Shown here piece after piece: positions 33,201-42,524 of a stretch of DNA of 64,000 nt; position 1 is the first letter of the stretch; each line of letters starts with the position of its first letter. This DNA comes from Streptomyces sp. RPA4-2 (GTDB lineage Bacteria > Actinomycetota > Actinomycetes > Streptomycetales > Streptomycetaceae). The translations under genes and the position numbers were made by a program. Location of the stretch: assembly GCF_012273515.2 (NCBI RefSeq), contig NZ_CP050975.2:7378001-7442000 (forward strand), in the 5' to 3' direction. A model generated the notes under the pieces. That model had not been told where the DNA came from and made no database searches. It was given only the letters and a program-made list of their open reading frames with translations.

Positions 33201-34589
33201 ATGAGCACGTCACAGGACAAGCCCCTCAAGCAGATCCATCTCGCGGCGCACTTCCCCGGCGTCAACAACACCACCGTCTGGAGCGACCCGGCGGCCGGCA
33301 GCCACATCGAGTTCAGCTCGTTCGCCCACTTCGCGCGGACCGCCGAGCGCGCCAAGTTCGACTTCCTCTTCCTCGCCGAAGGCCTGCGCCTGCGTGAACA
33401 GGGCGGACAGATCTACGACTTGGACGTCGTCGGGCGCCCCGACACCTTCACGGTCCTGACCGCACTCGCCGCCGTCACCGAACACCTGGGTCTGACGGGC
33501 ACCATCAACTCCACCTTCAACGAGCCCTACGAGGTCGCCCGCCAGTTCGCCAGCCTCGACCACCTCTCCGGCGGACGCGCCGCCTGGAACGTCGTCACCT
33601 CCTGGGACGCCTTCACCGGCGAGAACTTCCGCCGCGGCGGGTTCCTCCCGCAGGAGGAGCGCTACTCCCGGGCCAAGGAGTTCCTGACCACCGCGAACGA
33701 ACTCTTCGACTCCTGGCACGGAGACGAGATCGTCGCCGACCAGGAGACCGGAACCTTCCTGCGCGACGCCAGGGCCGGAGCCTTCGTGCACCAGGGCCGG
33801 CACTTCGACATCCAGGGGCAGTTCAACGTCCCGCGCAGCCCACAGGGCCGCCCTGTCGTCTTCCAGGCCGGGGACTCCGAGGAGGGCCGCGAGTTCGCCG
33901 CCGCGGACGCCGACGCGATCTTCAGCCGGTACGCCACCCTCAAGGAGGGCCAGGCCTTCTACACGGACGTCAAGCGCCGGCTGGCCCGCTACGGCCGTAC
34001 GCGCGACCAGTTGCTGATCCTGCCCGCCGCGACCTTCGTTCTCGGGGACACGGACGCCGAGGCGGAGGAACTCTCCCGCGAGGTGCGCCGCCGGCAGGTC
34101 AGCGGCGCGACGGCGATCAAACACCTGGAGTTCGTCTGGAACCGTGACCTGTCCGCGTACGACCCGGACGGACCGCTCCCCGACATCGACCCCGACCTCG
34201 GCGAGCACACCGTCGCCCGTGGCCGCGCCCAGGTCCGGATGTACCGGGACCCGCTGGCCACCGCCCGGGAGTGGAGGGAGCGGGCCGCCGCCAACAAGTG
34301 GTCGATCCGGGACCTGGTCATCGAGACCGGCAACCGGCAGGCGTTCGTGGGCTCCCCGGCCACCGTCGCCGAGACGATCAACGACTTCGTCCAGGCCGAC
34401 GCCTCCGACGGCTTCATCCTCGTCCCGCACATCACCCCCGGCGGCCTCGACACCTTCGCCGACAGCGTGGTCCCGCTGCTCCAGGAGCGCGGCGTCTTCC
34501 GTACGGAGTACGAGGGCGCCACCCTTCGCGACCACCTGGGCCTCGCCCACCCGGACGCCGAGGAGGTGGCCGACCGGGTGGCGTCGTGA
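33201..34589 (+). CDS. NtaA/SnaA/DszA family FMN monooxygenase
   Basis: 462 residues, ATG 33201 after GGAGGG. Diagnostic features: LKQIHLAAHFPGVNNTTVWS, FLAEGLRLREQGG, LDHLSGGRAAWNVVTSWDAF and GFLPQEERYSRAKEFL. The length fits the NtaA/SnaA/DszA/SoxA group, which oxidises nitrilotriacetate, pristinamycin IIB or dibenzothiophene sulfone; in gene sets with transporters the substrates are often alkyl-sulfur compounds or N-acetylated cysteine adducts. Follows the first monooxygenase closely, and a strong hairpin ends the unit. Confidence 0.88.
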   Translation: MSTSQDKPLKQIHLAAHFPGVNNTTVWSDPAAGSHIEFSSFAHFARTAERAKFDFLFLAEGLRLREQGGQIYDLDVVGRPDTFTVLTALAAVTEHLGLTGTINSTFNEPYEVARQFASLDHLSGGRAAWNVVTSWDAFTGENFRRGGFLPQEERYSRAKEFLTTANELFDSWHGDEIVADQETGTFLRDARAGAFVHQGRHFDIQGQFNVPRSPQGRPVVFQAGDSEEGREFAAADADAIFSRYATLKEGQAFYTDVKRRLARYGRTRDQLLILPAATFVLGDTDAEAEELSREVRRRQVSGATAIKHLEFVWNRDLSAYDPDGPLPDIDPDLGEHTVARGRAQVRMYRDPLATAREWRERAAANKWSIRDLVIETGNRQAFVGSPATVAETINDFVQADASDGFILVPHITPGGLDTFADSVVPLLQERGVFRTEYEGATLRDHLGLAHPDAEEVADRVAS

Positions 34590-34634
34590 AGTTCCCGGCC
34601 ATCGCGCGGATCGTGCACACCCCGCACCCGCACC

Positions 34635-34658
34635 CCGCACCCCGTGGCCGGGGTGCGG
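34635..34658 (+). terminator. Strong hairpin ending the monooxygenase unit
   Basis: CCGCACCCC and GGGGTGCGG form a perfect 9-base stem with a six-base loop, 45 bases after the monooxygenase stop and 43 bases before the convergent sigma-factor gene ends. Confidence 0.75.
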
Positions 34659-34701
34659 AAGCCGGCGAACGACCGGGTCGGCCAAGAGGTCTGTGCGGGG
34701 G

Positions 34702-35718
34702 TCAGCTGACGTCGAGGTAGTCCCGGAGAGCCTCGGAGCGTGAGGGGTGGCGCAGTTTGGACATCGTCTTGGACTCGATCTGGCGGATGCGCTCGCGTGT
34801 CACCCCGTACACCTGCCCTATCTCCTCCAGCGTCCGGGCCTGCCCGTCCATGAGGCCGTAACGCAGCGTGATGATCCCGGCCTCGCGCGCGGTCATGTTC
34901 GCGAGGACGGCCTGGATGGCGTCCTTGAGGAGGAGGAAGGTGACCATGTCCGCCGGGGAGATGGTCTCGCTGTCCTCCAGCACGTCACCCAGTTCGGTGC
35001 CGCCCTCCTCACCGAGGGGGGTGTGGAGGGAGACCGGCTCCTTGGTGTAGTTCTCGATCTCGGTGATCTTCTCCACCGGTACGTCCAGCCTCCTCGCCAG
35101 TTCCTCCTGGGTCGGATCGGCTCCCGTGTCCTGGATGATCTCCCGGCGGACCTTGGCCATTCTGTTGATGACCTCCACCATGTGGACGGGAATGCGGATG
35201 GTCCGGCTCTGGTCCGCCAGAGCCCGTGAGATCGCCTGCCGGATCCACCAGGTCGCATAGGTCGAGAACTTGAACCCTCTGGCGTAGTCGAACTTCTCCA
35301 CCGCGCGGATGAGACCTGTGTTGCCCTCCTGCACCAGGTCGAGGAACAGCATCCCGCGCCTGCTGTAACGCTTGGCGATGGAGACGACGAGGCGCAGGTT
35401 CGCCTCGACGAGATGGGACTTCGCCCGGTGTCCGTCCGCGGCCAGGATCTCCAGCTCCCACCGGAACTCCGGGTCGATACCAGGCTCCTCCAGGAGCCTG
35501 CGTTCGGCGAACAGGCCCGCCTCGATCCGCTTCGCCAGATCCACTTCCTGCGCGGCGCCGAGCAGGGGGACCCGGGCGATCTGCTTGAGGTAGTCACGTA
35601 CCTGATCGACCGAGGCACCGGTGGAGGAGAGCCGGGGCCCGGGGGCGTCGTCGTCCTCCTCCGTGTGCGCGACGGGCCGGGGCGGCTCCTGGTCCCACGC
35701 CTGGGAGTCCGTCTCCAT
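34702..35718 (-). CDS. Group 2 sigma-70 factor (Hrd-type)
   Basis: 338 residues, ATG 35718. It has regions 1.2 to 4.2 but no long region 1.1, like HrdC/HrdD rather than HrdB. Region 1.2 begins [16 protein letters not shown], regions 2.1-2.4 run from [20 protein letters not shown] through [20 protein letters not shown], the RpoD box [12 protein letters not shown] is intact, and region 4.2 reads [20 protein letters not shown]. It should recognise HrdB-like promoters (TTGACN / TANNNT). Which Hrd it is cannot be decided without alignment. A UvrA remnant lies directly upstream. Confidence 0.93.
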   Translation of the reverse strand: METDSQAWDQEPPRPVAHTEEDDDAPGPRLSSTGASVDQVRDYLKQIARVPLLGAAQEVDLAKRIEAGLFAERRLLEEPGIDPEFRWELEILAADGHRAKSHLVEANLRLVVSIAKRYSRRGMLFLDLVQEGNTGLIRAVEKFDYARGFKFSTYATWWIRQAISRALADQSRTIRIPVHMVEVINRMAKVRREIIQDTGADPTQEELARRLDVPVEKITEIENYTKEPVSLHTPLGEEGGTELGDVLEDSETISPADMVTFLLLKDAIQAVLANMTAREAGIITLRYGLMDGQARTLEEIGQVYGVTRERIRQIESKTMSKLRHPSRSEALRDYLDVS

Positions 35719-35828
35719 GGCCCTCAACTCCTGTCCGGAAGCGGTCGGAGGAACTGCCCGGCGCGGGACTGCGGCTGGGTGGCGTACGTCGTCGTGGTGC
35801 AGACCATGGCCGGCTCGTCGAGGACAGG

Positions 35829-36053
35829 GAGCGTCGTGGCGGGCCGACCGGTTTTCCCGTACCCCGGTCCGACGTGATGGGGCGTCCTGAGGTGTCGGAG
35901 GACGATCGCGCGCTCCGTGAAGAGTCCGTGCGAAGAGTCCGGGCATACCCCGAAGGTCGTGGACAGGACGTCGGCGAGGGACTTGCCCTTGAAGTGTACG
36001 TCCAGGGCCTCGCGGTTGTACTGCGCTCCGTGACAGACCCGGCACGGTGCGAG
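35829..36053 (-). pseudogene. Fragment of a UvrA-like excinuclease ATPase gene
   Basis: One frame on the - strand carries two adjacent UvrA hallmarks. The zinc-finger exit segment is [20 protein letters not shown] then KGKSLADVL (canonical PCEVCHGARYNxExLxVxxKGKxIADVL). About 30 residues later comes [20 protein letters not shown] then TTL, a worn copy of RTLxDVGLGYxRLGQPATTLSGG. The 35 or so residues that should lie between are shrunk, the ABC signature SGGEAQR is lost, and no start codon or ribosome site fits. It is clearly a decayed remnant; the full-length relative is elsewhere. It lies between the sigma factor and the phosphatidyltransferase. Confidence 0.7.
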
Positions 36054-36253
36054 GCGCCGGGCGGATCGCGTCCGGCGGTGTCCCGCACGGTGAGCGCGCG
36101 TCCGTACGGGGAGAGGGCGGGTCCGGATGCGGCCGGTTCGCGGCCACGGGCCCACAAGTGGGGGCCGGCCTCCGGTGCGTTCGCCCGCGCGGGCCTGATC
36201 GTCCGCCTCGCGCCGGGTCAGGTACGACGGCTCACCGCCGTACCGGTTGCGCG

Positions 36254-36275
36254 GGGACGGCCCCTCGGCCGTCCC
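36254..36275 (-). terminator. Perfect hairpin after the phosphatidyltransferase gene
   Basis: GGGACGGCC and GGCCGTCCC enclose a four-base loop, 12 bases downstream of the stop of the - strand phosphatidyltransferase. Confidence 0.75.
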
Positions 36276-36287
36276 GGTCCTTCCGCG

Positions 36288-37052
36288 TCAGCCCACCTCG
36301 GCGAGCTCGCGGACACTCCGCGGCTGCTCCTGCCCGTGGTGGTGGCGGTGGCGGCACAGCCACACGATGTCGCGGCCGAACGACCAGACCAGCAGCACGA
36401 GCGCCAGCAGTACGGCGCCCGTGTCCGCCTCCCGGGGCAGGATCCCGGCGCCGGCGACGAGCAGCACGATCCCCTGAAGGGCCGCCACGGTCTTGCGGGC
36501 CATGCTGTGCGGCAGCGCCGCGTTCAGCCAGGGAAGGACCCGGGCAGCCGCCACGAACACGTACCTCATGGTGCCGATCAGCAGCACCCAGGGTCCGAGC
36601 GACATCGAGACGTACACGCTGAGCACGAGGATCAGGAAGGCGTCGACCTCCATGTCGAAACGGGCGCCGAGGGCGGTCGAGGTGCCGGTGCGACGGGCGA
36701 CCTTGCCGTCGACCCCGTCGAGGATCAGGGCGACCGCCGTGAGGCCGACGAGCAGGGAGACCGGCGGCGAGCTCTGGAAGGAGTCCGCGACCAGCGCGGT
36801 GACGCCGCCGACCAGGATCGCGCGGCCGAGAGTCACTCGATTGGCCGGTCCGAAGGAGCGGGGCCGTGCGCGGCGCAGGGCTCGGGTCAGCACCGCCCAG
36901 GTGGCGATCGCGAAGGCCAGGCCGGTCAGCCAGCCCGCGGGCCCCATCCCGATCGCCGTCCCCAGCAGAGCCAGCACCAGGAGCTGCACACCCGCTCCCA
37001 CCGTGGTCTCCTGGGCCAGGAGCCTAGCGTCGTACGTGTTGTTCAGGGCCAC
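36288..37052 (-). CDS. CDP-alcohol phosphatidyltransferase family membrane enzyme
   Basis: 254 residues from GTG 37052, which has a GGAGG seven bases upstream; the ATG at 37070 has none. The family motif D-G-x2-A-R-x8-G-x3-D-x3-D is present as DGVDGKVARR followed by GARFDMEVDAF, giving the metal-binding Asp residues. Six or more membrane helices. The enzyme transfers a phosphoryl-alcohol or polyol between CDP and an acceptor in lipid synthesis (inositol, glycerol, DPG-like). The next gene, on the opposite strand, begins the dehydrogenase-pteridine cluster, and the shared promoter region suggests a possible functional link. Confidence 0.9.
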   Translation of the reverse strand: MALNNTYDARLLAQETTVGAGVQLLVLALLGTAIGMGPAGWLTGLAFAIATWAVLTRALRRARPRSFGPANRVTLGRAILVGGVTALVADSFQSSPPVSLLVGLTAVALILDGVDGKVARRTGTSTALGARFDMEVDAFLILVLSVYVSMSLGPWVLLIGTMRYVFVAAARVLPWLNAALPHSMARKTVAALQGIVLLVAGAGILPREADTGAVLLALVLLVWSFGRDIVWLCRHRHHHGQEQPRSVRELAEVG

Positions 37053-37158
37053 CGCACATCCTCCGGCCATATGACAGAGTCGATCAACGCCGCGTACTGT
37101 GCGCGGCTTGTCACCGCTCCGTACGTGAAGATCTGCTCAATCGTTCAGGGGGACGCTC

Positions 37159-38139
37159 ATGGAACTCACAGCTCGCGCCTTCTGGCTGGACTCTCCCGGC
37201 CACGGCGAGATACGCGAGGTGGCCCTGTCGGCCCCCGCGGAGGGTGAGGTGCTGGTGCGCACGCTCTACTCCGGAGTCAGCCGGGGCACCGAGTCCCTCG
37301 TGTTCCGTGGCGGTGTGCCGAAAAGTCAGCATGCTTCGATGCGTGCACCGTTCCAGGACGGGGATTTCCCCGCACCGGTGAAATACGGCTATCTGAGTGT
37401 CGGCCAAGTGGAGGAAGGCCCGGCGGGCCTGCTGGGCAGGACCGTGTTCTGCCTGTATCCGCACCAGACCCGCTACGTCGTCCCGGCAAGCGCCGTGACG
37501 GTCGTACCGGACGCAGTGCCCGCGGCCCGTGCCGTCCTCGCCGGGACGGTGGAGACCGCGGTGAACGCCCTGTGGGACGCCGCTCCGCTGGTCGGCGACC
37601 GGATCGCGGTGGTCGGCGGCGGCATGGTCGGCTGCTCCGTCGCCGCCCTCCTGGCCCGCTTCCCGGGCGTACGGGTGCAGCTCGTCGACGCCGATCCCGC
37701 GCGCGCCGGCATCGCCCGGTCCCTGGGCGTCGACTTCGCACTGCCCGCGGAAGCCGCCGGTGAGTGCGACCTCGTCGTGCACGCCAGCGCCACCGAGGCC
37801 GGACTCGGCCGGGCGCTGGAACTCCTCGCCCGCGAGGGGACCGTCCTCGAGATGAGCTGGTACGGCGACCGGCGGGTCAGCTTGCCGCTGGGGGAGGCCT
37901 TCCACTCGCGGCGCCTGGTCGTACGCAGCAGCCAGGTGGGTTCCGTTTCACCGGCGGCCCGGCCCGGCCGGACGTACGCCGACCGCCTCGCGCTCGCCCT
38001 CGAACTGCTCGCCGAGCCCGCCTTCGACGCTCTCGTCACCGGGGAGTGCGACTTCGCGGAACTGCCCGGTGTGATGGCGAAACTCGCCTCCGGATCGATA
38101 CCCGGGTTGTGTCATCGCGTCGTCTACGACGGAGTTTGA
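37159..38139 (+). CDS. Zinc-type alcohol dehydrogenase-like (MDR) protein of the pteridine-type cluster
   Basis: 326 residues, ATG 37159 after GGGGGA. Medium-chain dehydrogenase fold: LYSGVSRGTESLVFRGGVP at the catalytic domain, the cofactor loop IAVVGGGMVGCSVAALLARF and the Asp of LVDADPAR that fits NAD(H). The structural-zinc cysteine cluster and the classic GHE catalytic segment are absent, so it belongs to a divergent MDR group (BchC-like) that may work without structural zinc. First gene of the + strand cluster with the T-fold protein, glycosyltransferase and methyltransferase. Probably oxidises or reduces a polyol-like or pteridine side chain; this is inference. Confidence 0.85.
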   Translation: MELTARAFWLDSPGHGEIREVALSAPAEGEVLVRTLYSGVSRGTESLVFRGGVPKSQHASMRAPFQDGDFPAPVKYGYLSVGQVEEGPAGLLGRTVFCLYPHQTRYVVPASAVTVVPDAVPAARAVLAGTVETAVNALWDAAPLVGDRIAVVGGGMVGCSVAALLARFPGVRVQLVDADPARAGIARSLGVDFALPAEAAGECDLVVHASATEAGLGRALELLAREGTVLEMSWYGDRRVSLPLGEAFHSRRLVVRSSQVGSVSPAARPGRTYADRLALALELLAEPAFDALVTGECDFAELPGVMAKLASGSIPGLCHRVVYDGV

Positions 38140-38276
38140 GCATCGGGCGACCGGTCTGACCTCCGAAGACTGCGAAGAAAGGGGAACAGGCGACTGAACA
38201 AGGAGAACGGGGCAGCCGTACTACACGGCATGGTCCCGGCAGGGGATCAGACGTGCCGCACCTGGAGGGTCGTCCG

Positions 38277-38675
38277 TTGTTCAGCATCACCGTCCGCGAT
38301 CACCTGATGATCGCCCACAGCTTCCGTGGCGAGGTCTTCGGCCCCGCGCAGCGCCTGCACGGAGCGACGTTCCTGGTGGACGCCACGTTTCGCCGCGCCG
38401 AACTCGACGAGGACAACATCGTCGTCGACATCGGTCTGGCCACCCAGGAACTCGGCGCCGTCGTCAGCGCGTTGAACTACCGCAACCTCGACAACGAGCC
38501 GGACTTCAAGAACACGAACACCTCGACGGAGTTCCTGGCCAAGGTCGTCGCCGACCGCCTCGCCGAGCGTGTGCACGCCGGGGCGCTGGGCGAAGGCGCC
38601 CACGGCCTCTCCGGCATCACGGTCACCCTGCACGAATCACACATCGCGTGGGCGAGTTACGAGCGTGTCCTGTGA
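38277..38675 (+). CDS. 6-pyruvoyl-tetrahydropterin synthase/QueD-like T-fold protein with altered catalytic site
   Basis: 132 residues from TTG 38277 (GGAGGG seven bases upstream); GTG 38253 is an alternative with a weaker site. It is a T-fold (6-PTPS/QueD) protein: the first zinc His in MIAHSF (His14), second in RLHGATF (His28), and the base-anchoring Glu120 in TLHESHIAW. The pattern C-x3-HGH of real enzymes is AQRLHGA here: the catalytic Cys is Ala24, the third zinc His is Ala30, and the LDH catalytic pair reads LNY (Asn67, Tyr68). It should still bind a pterin or related base but not catalyse the usual reaction. GTGA overlap with the glycosyltransferase. Confidence 0.85.
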   Translation: MFSITVRDHLMIAHSFRGEVFGPAQRLHGATFLVDATFRRAELDEDNIVVDIGLATQELGAVVSALNYRNLDNEPDFKNTNTSTEFLAKVVADRLAERVHAGALGEGAHGLSGITVTLHESHIAWASYERVL

Positions 38676-39874
38676 CCGACACGACCATCGGCCGGCCGGC
38701 CGCGGACAGCGACCAGTCGGCCCTGAACTACGTGCCCGTCCAGCACACCGCTCTCAAGAATGCGGCGATCATCCCCATGTCCCTGCGCTCTGTGCACTTC
38801 GTGATGCCGGGCGGCGTCGACGACGCGTCCGCGCCCAGCGGCGGCAACGCCTACGACCGGCGGCTGTGCCTGGACCTTCCCGGCTTCGGCTGGCAGGTCC
38901 ACCGGCACGCCGTCCCGGGAGACTGGCCGCGGCCCGCGACCGCGGCCCGTACGGAACTCGCCCGCACCCTGGCCGAACTGGCGGACGACACGATCGTCCT
39001 CCTCGACGGCATCGTCGCGTGCGGCGTCCCCGAGATCATCGTCCCCGAGGCCGAACGGCTGCGCCTCGTCGTCCTGGTGCACCTGCCGCTCGGCGACGAG
39101 ACCGGCCTCGCACCGGCCGTGGCCGCGGACCTGGACGCGCGGGAACGCACGACCCTGCGGGCCGTGTCCGCCGTCGTCGCCACCAGCGACTGGGCGGTCC
39201 GCCGGCTCGTCGCCCACCACGGACTCGCCCCCGACCGCGTGCATGTCGCCGCCCCCGGCGCCGACATCGCGCCGCTCGCCTCCGGCACCGACGGCGTCTC
39301 GCGGCTGCTGTGCGTCGCGGCGGTCACCCCGCGCAAGGGCCAGCACCGGCTGATCGAGGCCCTCGCCACCGTCACCGACCTGCCCTGGAGCTGCGTCTGC
39401 GTCGGCGGACTCACCCAGGACCCGGCGTACGTCGCCCAACTGCGCGGCCTGATCGAGAAGTACGGCCTCGGCGACCGGCTGCACCTCGCCGGACCGCAGG
39501 CGGGAGCGGAACTCGACGCCAGCTACGCCGCGGCCGACCTCATGGTCCTCACCTCGTACGCCGAGACGTACGGCATGGCCGTCACCGAGGCGCTCGCCCG
39601 GGGCATTCCCGTGCTGGCGACGGATGTCGGCGGCCTGCCCGAAGCGGTCGGGCGCGCGCCCGACGGCGGGGTGCCCGGCATCCTCGTCCCCCCGGAGAAC
39701 CCGGCCGCCCTGGCCGTGGAACTGCGCGGCTGGTTCGGCGAGGCCGATGTGCGCCGCCGGCTGAAGGCGGCCGCCCGCGGCCGGCGCGCCGCGCTGGACG
39801 GCTGGGCCGCCACGGCCCGCAGCCTGGCGGGCGTACTGGCACGGCTTCCGCAGGAACCCCGGAGGGCGGCATGA
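38672..39874 (+). CDS. Family 4 glycosyltransferase of the pteridine-type cluster
   Basis: 400 residues. GTG 38672 overlaps the T-fold gene stop (GTGA). GT-B fold: acceptor domain with [18 protein letters not shown] and [20 protein letters not shown], hinge [11 protein letters not shown] and donor motif [20 protein letters not shown] with the E-x7-E pair followed by [10 protein letters not shown]. There is no membrane helix. It adds a sugar from a nucleotide donor to a pathway intermediate; pteridine glycosides are a precedent for the 6-PTPS/glycosyltransferase pairing. Translationally coupled on both sides (ATGA overlap with the methyltransferase). Confidence 0.9.
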   Translation: MTDTTIGRPAADSDQSALNYVPVQHTALKNAAIIPMSLRSVHFVMPGGVDDASAPSGGNAYDRRLCLDLPGFGWQVHRHAVPGDWPRPATAARTELARTLAELADDTIVLLDGIVACGVPEIIVPEAERLRLVVLVHLPLGDETGLAPAVAADLDARERTTLRAVSAVVATSDWAVRRLVAHHGLAPDRVHVAAPGADIAPLASGTDGVSRLLCVAAVTPRKGQHRLIEALATVTDLPWSCVCVGGLTQDPAYVAQLRGLIEKYGLGDRLHLAGPQAGAELDASYAAADLMVLTSYAETYGMAVTEALARGIPVLATDVGGLPEAVGRAPDGGVPGILVPPENPAALAVELRGWFGEADVRRRLKAAARGRRAALDGWAATARSLAGVLARLPQEPRRAA

Positions 39875-40938
39875 GTATGACGGCGACCGGGTCGGACGCT
39901 CCCGGGCAGGGGGCGCCGCGTGCGGCCGGGACCGGCACGGCGGGCCAGGATGTGACACCGTCCGGCACCGGCGCGGCGGGGGACGGTGTGCAGCGGGCCG
40001 GGACCGGCGTGGCGGGCCAGGACGAAAAGCGGGTCGTTCCCGGGGCCGGCCCCACCACGAGCGGTTCGGACGCTCCGGGGCGGCGCGCGGACACGCCCGA
40101 CGACGACATGCCCCGTTACGCCCCTCAGTGGCTCCAGTTGCGGGAGGGCGCCGACGCCGCCGCACGGGCGGCCGACCTGCTCGACCCGCTGCGCATCCGG
40201 CTGGCCAACCTGCCCCGGCGCGGCGGCGACCTGGTGATTCACGACCTCGGCTGCGGCACCGGCTCCATGGGCCGCTGGCTCGCCCCGCGTCTCGACGGCG
40301 CCCAGCACTGGGTCCTGCACGACCGGGACCCGTATCTGCTGCACTTCGCGACGGTGGGCTCGCCCAGCGCGGCCGCCGACGGCAGCCGGGTCACGGTCAC
40401 CACCCAGCGCGGCGACATCAGCCGGCTGACCGCCGACGCCCTGACCGGAGCCTCGCTGGTGACGGCGTCCGCCCTGCTGGACGTGCTCACCCGCGAGGAG
40501 ATCGACCGCCTCGCGGGGGCCTGCGCGGACGCCGGGGTCCCGGCCCTGCTGACACTCTCCGTCGCGGGACGCGTCGAGTTCGTGCCCGGCGACCCGCTGG
40601 ACGCGGAGTTCGCCGAGGCGTTCAACGCCCACCAGCGGCGCGGGGACCTGCTCGGCCCGGACGCGATCACGGCGGCCTGCGAGGCCTTCGACCGGCACGG
40701 CGCGACCGTCCGGGTGCACCCGAGTCCCTGGCGGCTCGGGCCCGACGAGGCCGCGCTCACCGAGGAATGGCTGCGCGGCTGGGTCGGTGCGGCCGTCGAG
40801 CAGCGGCCCGACCTGGCGGAGCGTGCGGAATCGTACCTGCGGTCCCGTCTGGAGGCCTGCGCGGCGGGCGAGTTGAGTGTGGTCGTGCACCACAGCGACG
40901 TCCTGGCGCTGCCGCGGTCGACGGGCGGTGCGAAGTGA
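39871..40938 (+). CDS. Class I SAM-dependent methyltransferase with repeat-rich N-terminus
   Basis: 355 residues, ATG 39871 after GGAGGG, overlapping the glycosyltransferase stop (ATGA). Residues 1-75 are low-complexity Gly/Ala/Thr with copies of AGTGTAGQD and AGTGVAGQD. The Rossmann methyltransferase domain starts near residue 120 (VIHDLGCGTGSMGRWLAPRL, motif I) and continues with LHDRDPYLL and TASALLDVLTREEIDRLAGA. The acceptor atom is unknown. GTGA overlap with the membrane protein gene. Methylation of a pathway intermediate is likely but unproven. Confidence 0.88.
   Translation: MSMTATGSDAPGQGAPRAAGTGTAGQDVTPSGTGAAGDGVQRAGTGVAGQDEKRVVPGAGPTTSGSDAPGRRADTPDDDMPRYAPQWLQLREGADAAARAADLLDPLRIRLANLPRRGGDLVIHDLGCGTGSMGRWLAPRLDGAQHWVLHDRDPYLLHFATVGSPSAAADGSRVTVTTQRGDISRLTADALTGASLVTASALLDVLTREEIDRLAGACADAGVPALLTLSVAGRVEFVPGDPLDAEFAEAFNAHQRRGDLLGPDAITAACEAFDRHGATVRVHPSPWRLGPDEAALTEEWLRGWVGAAVEQRPDLAERAESYLRSRLEACAAGELSVVVHHSDVLALPRSTGGAK
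39924..40024 (+). repeat. 72-base-spaced direct repeat in the methyltransferase N-terminus
   Basis: GGCCGGGACCGGC-RY-GGCGGGCCAGGA starts at 39924 and again at 39996, 72 bases (24 codons) apart. Only two or three positions differ. It encodes the repeated AGTG-AGQD peptide and suggests recent in-frame duplication of a disordered linker. Confidence 0.6.
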
Positions 40939-42524
40939 GCGCGGGCGTGGAAGCGGTCGGCGTGGACGCCGGCCCGGTGCCCGCCCTCGGCAGGCGCATC
41001 GCCCTGCGCATCCGGGGCGAAGCCGCCCCGGCCCAGCGGCGCCCCGGCACGGATACGCCCGGGGCCCAGGGGACGACGGACACGATACGCACCGAGGCCG
41101 AGGCGGGCGGGGCGGTCTCCACCGCCGTCGCCGTCCCGACCCCCACGGCGGACACCGCGCCGCTACGCGCCGTCGACGCCCCGGCGCACCCGCTCGCCGC
41201 CGAAACGATCGCGCGCCCGCGAACCGCCGACGCCACCCCGCGTCCGCCCGCCGACCACGCCACCGCGCTGCCGTCCCCGGCGGGCGCGGCAGGCGACCAG
41301 GCAGCGGCCGGCCTCGGTGCCGACCGCGCGCCCGAGCAGGGCGACCCGGCTCCGGCGACCGACGGCCGGCGCCCGGCGGGCGCCCTGCGCGCGCTGCTCG
41401 ACTCCCGCCGCCTGCGCACCCACTTCGGCACCGTCGCCGGCACCGCCATCCTCGGCGTACTGCTCTGGCGGCTCGGCACCGGCGTCTTCCTGGACGGGCT
41501 GCGGCGGATCGACGCCACGACCCTGCTGGCCGGGGTCGGCCTGGGCCTGCTCACCACGGTGTTCAGTGCCTGGCGCTGGTGCCTGGTGGCCCGGGAGCTG
41601 CGGATCCGGCTGCCGCTGGCCGGCGCCGTCGCCGACTACTACCGCGCGCTGTTCCTGAACGCGGCGCTGCCCGGTGGTGTCCTCGGCGACGTGCACCGCG
41701 CCGTACGGCACGGTCAGAGCACGGGGGACATCGGGCGCGGTGTGCGCGCGGTGGTCCTCGAACGGACCGCCGGACAGGCGGTGCTGGTCGCCGTAGGGGC
41801 CGCGGTCCTGCTCACCCAGCCGTCACCGGTCCTCACGGACGCCCGTCGACTGGCTCTCGTCCTGGCGATCGTCTCGGTGTGCTCGGTGGTGGCGGTGGTC
41901 GTGGTCCGCAGGGCCAGGCCGACCGCCCCTTCCCGCCGGTACGGCGCCGTCCGCGCCGCGCTCACCGAGGCGCGCGGCGCGCTGCTGGCCCGCGGCAACT
42001 GGCCGGGTGTGCTCATCTCGTCGGTCGTGGTGCTGGCCGGACACTTGGCCATGTTCCTGATCGCCGCCCGGGTCGCCGGATCCACCGCGTCCGTGGCCGA
42101 GTTGCTGCCGCTGGCCCTGCTCGCCCTGCTCGCCATGGGCCTGCCGCTCAACGTCGGCGGCTGGGGTCCCAGGGAAGGCGTCATGGCGTGGGCATTCGGC
42201 GCCGCCGGACTGGGCGCCGGCATGGGCCTGAGCGTCGCCGTGATCTACGGGGTGCTCAGCTTCGCCGCCGCCCTGCCCGGTGTCGTGGTCCTGTTCGTCC
42301 GCTGGTCCGCGGCGCTGCGACGCCCGCGGGAGGAGAACACAGGAGGGCAGGATCAATGCCGGGATTCAGCGACCGCCGAGGGACCCGTCCCCGCCGAGGG
42401 CGGTGTCTTCTCCGTCAGCAGCGAGAAGTACGCCCCGAAGGCCTCGGTCAGCCCCGCCAGGAGCTCCTCGCCCTTCTCGGCGGAGGCCCTCGAAGGGCGG
42501 CCGATGACGCCGGACTCGGTATAG
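40935..42524 (+). CDS. UPF0104 / lysylphosphatidylglycerol-synthase-like membrane protein
   Basis: 529 residues. GTG 40935 overlaps the methyltransferase stop. A Pro/Ala/Thr-rich region of about 150 residues comes first. About seven membrane helices follow with the UPF0104 (flippase-like, AglD/YbhN) features: FSAWRWCLVARELRIRLPLA, LPGGVLGDVHRAVRHGQSTG, VVLERTAGQAVLVAVGAAVL and LNVGGWGPREGVMAWAFGAA. Members move or modify lipid-linked polar groups. The last 57 codons run antisense over the end of the creatininase gene (42353-42524). Probably exports or lipid-links the cluster product. Confidence 0.88.
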   Translation: MSAGVEAVGVDAGPVPALGRRIALRIRGEAAPAQRRPGTDTPGAQGTTDTIRTEAEAGGAVSTAVAVPTPTADTAPLRAVDAPAHPLAAETIARPRTADATPRPPADHATALPSPAGAAGDQAAAGLGADRAPEQGDPAPATDGRRPAGALRALLDSRRLRTHFGTVAGTAILGVLLWRLGTGVFLDGLRRIDATTLLAGVGLGLLTTVFSAWRWCLVARELRIRLPLAGAVADYYRALFLNAALPGGVLGDVHRAVRHGQSTGDIGRGVRAVVLERTAGQAVLVAVGAAVLLTQPSPVLTDARRLALVLAIVSVCSVVAVVVVRRARPTAPSRRYGAVRAALTEARGALLARGNWPGVLISSVVVLAGHLAMFLIAARVAGSTASVAELLPLALLALLAMGLPLNVGGWGPREGVMAWAFGAAGLGAGMGLSVAVIYGVLSFAAALPGVVVLFVRWSAALRRPREENTGGQDQCRDSATAEGPVPAEGGVFSVSSEKYAPKASVSPARSSSPFSAEALEGRPMTPDSV

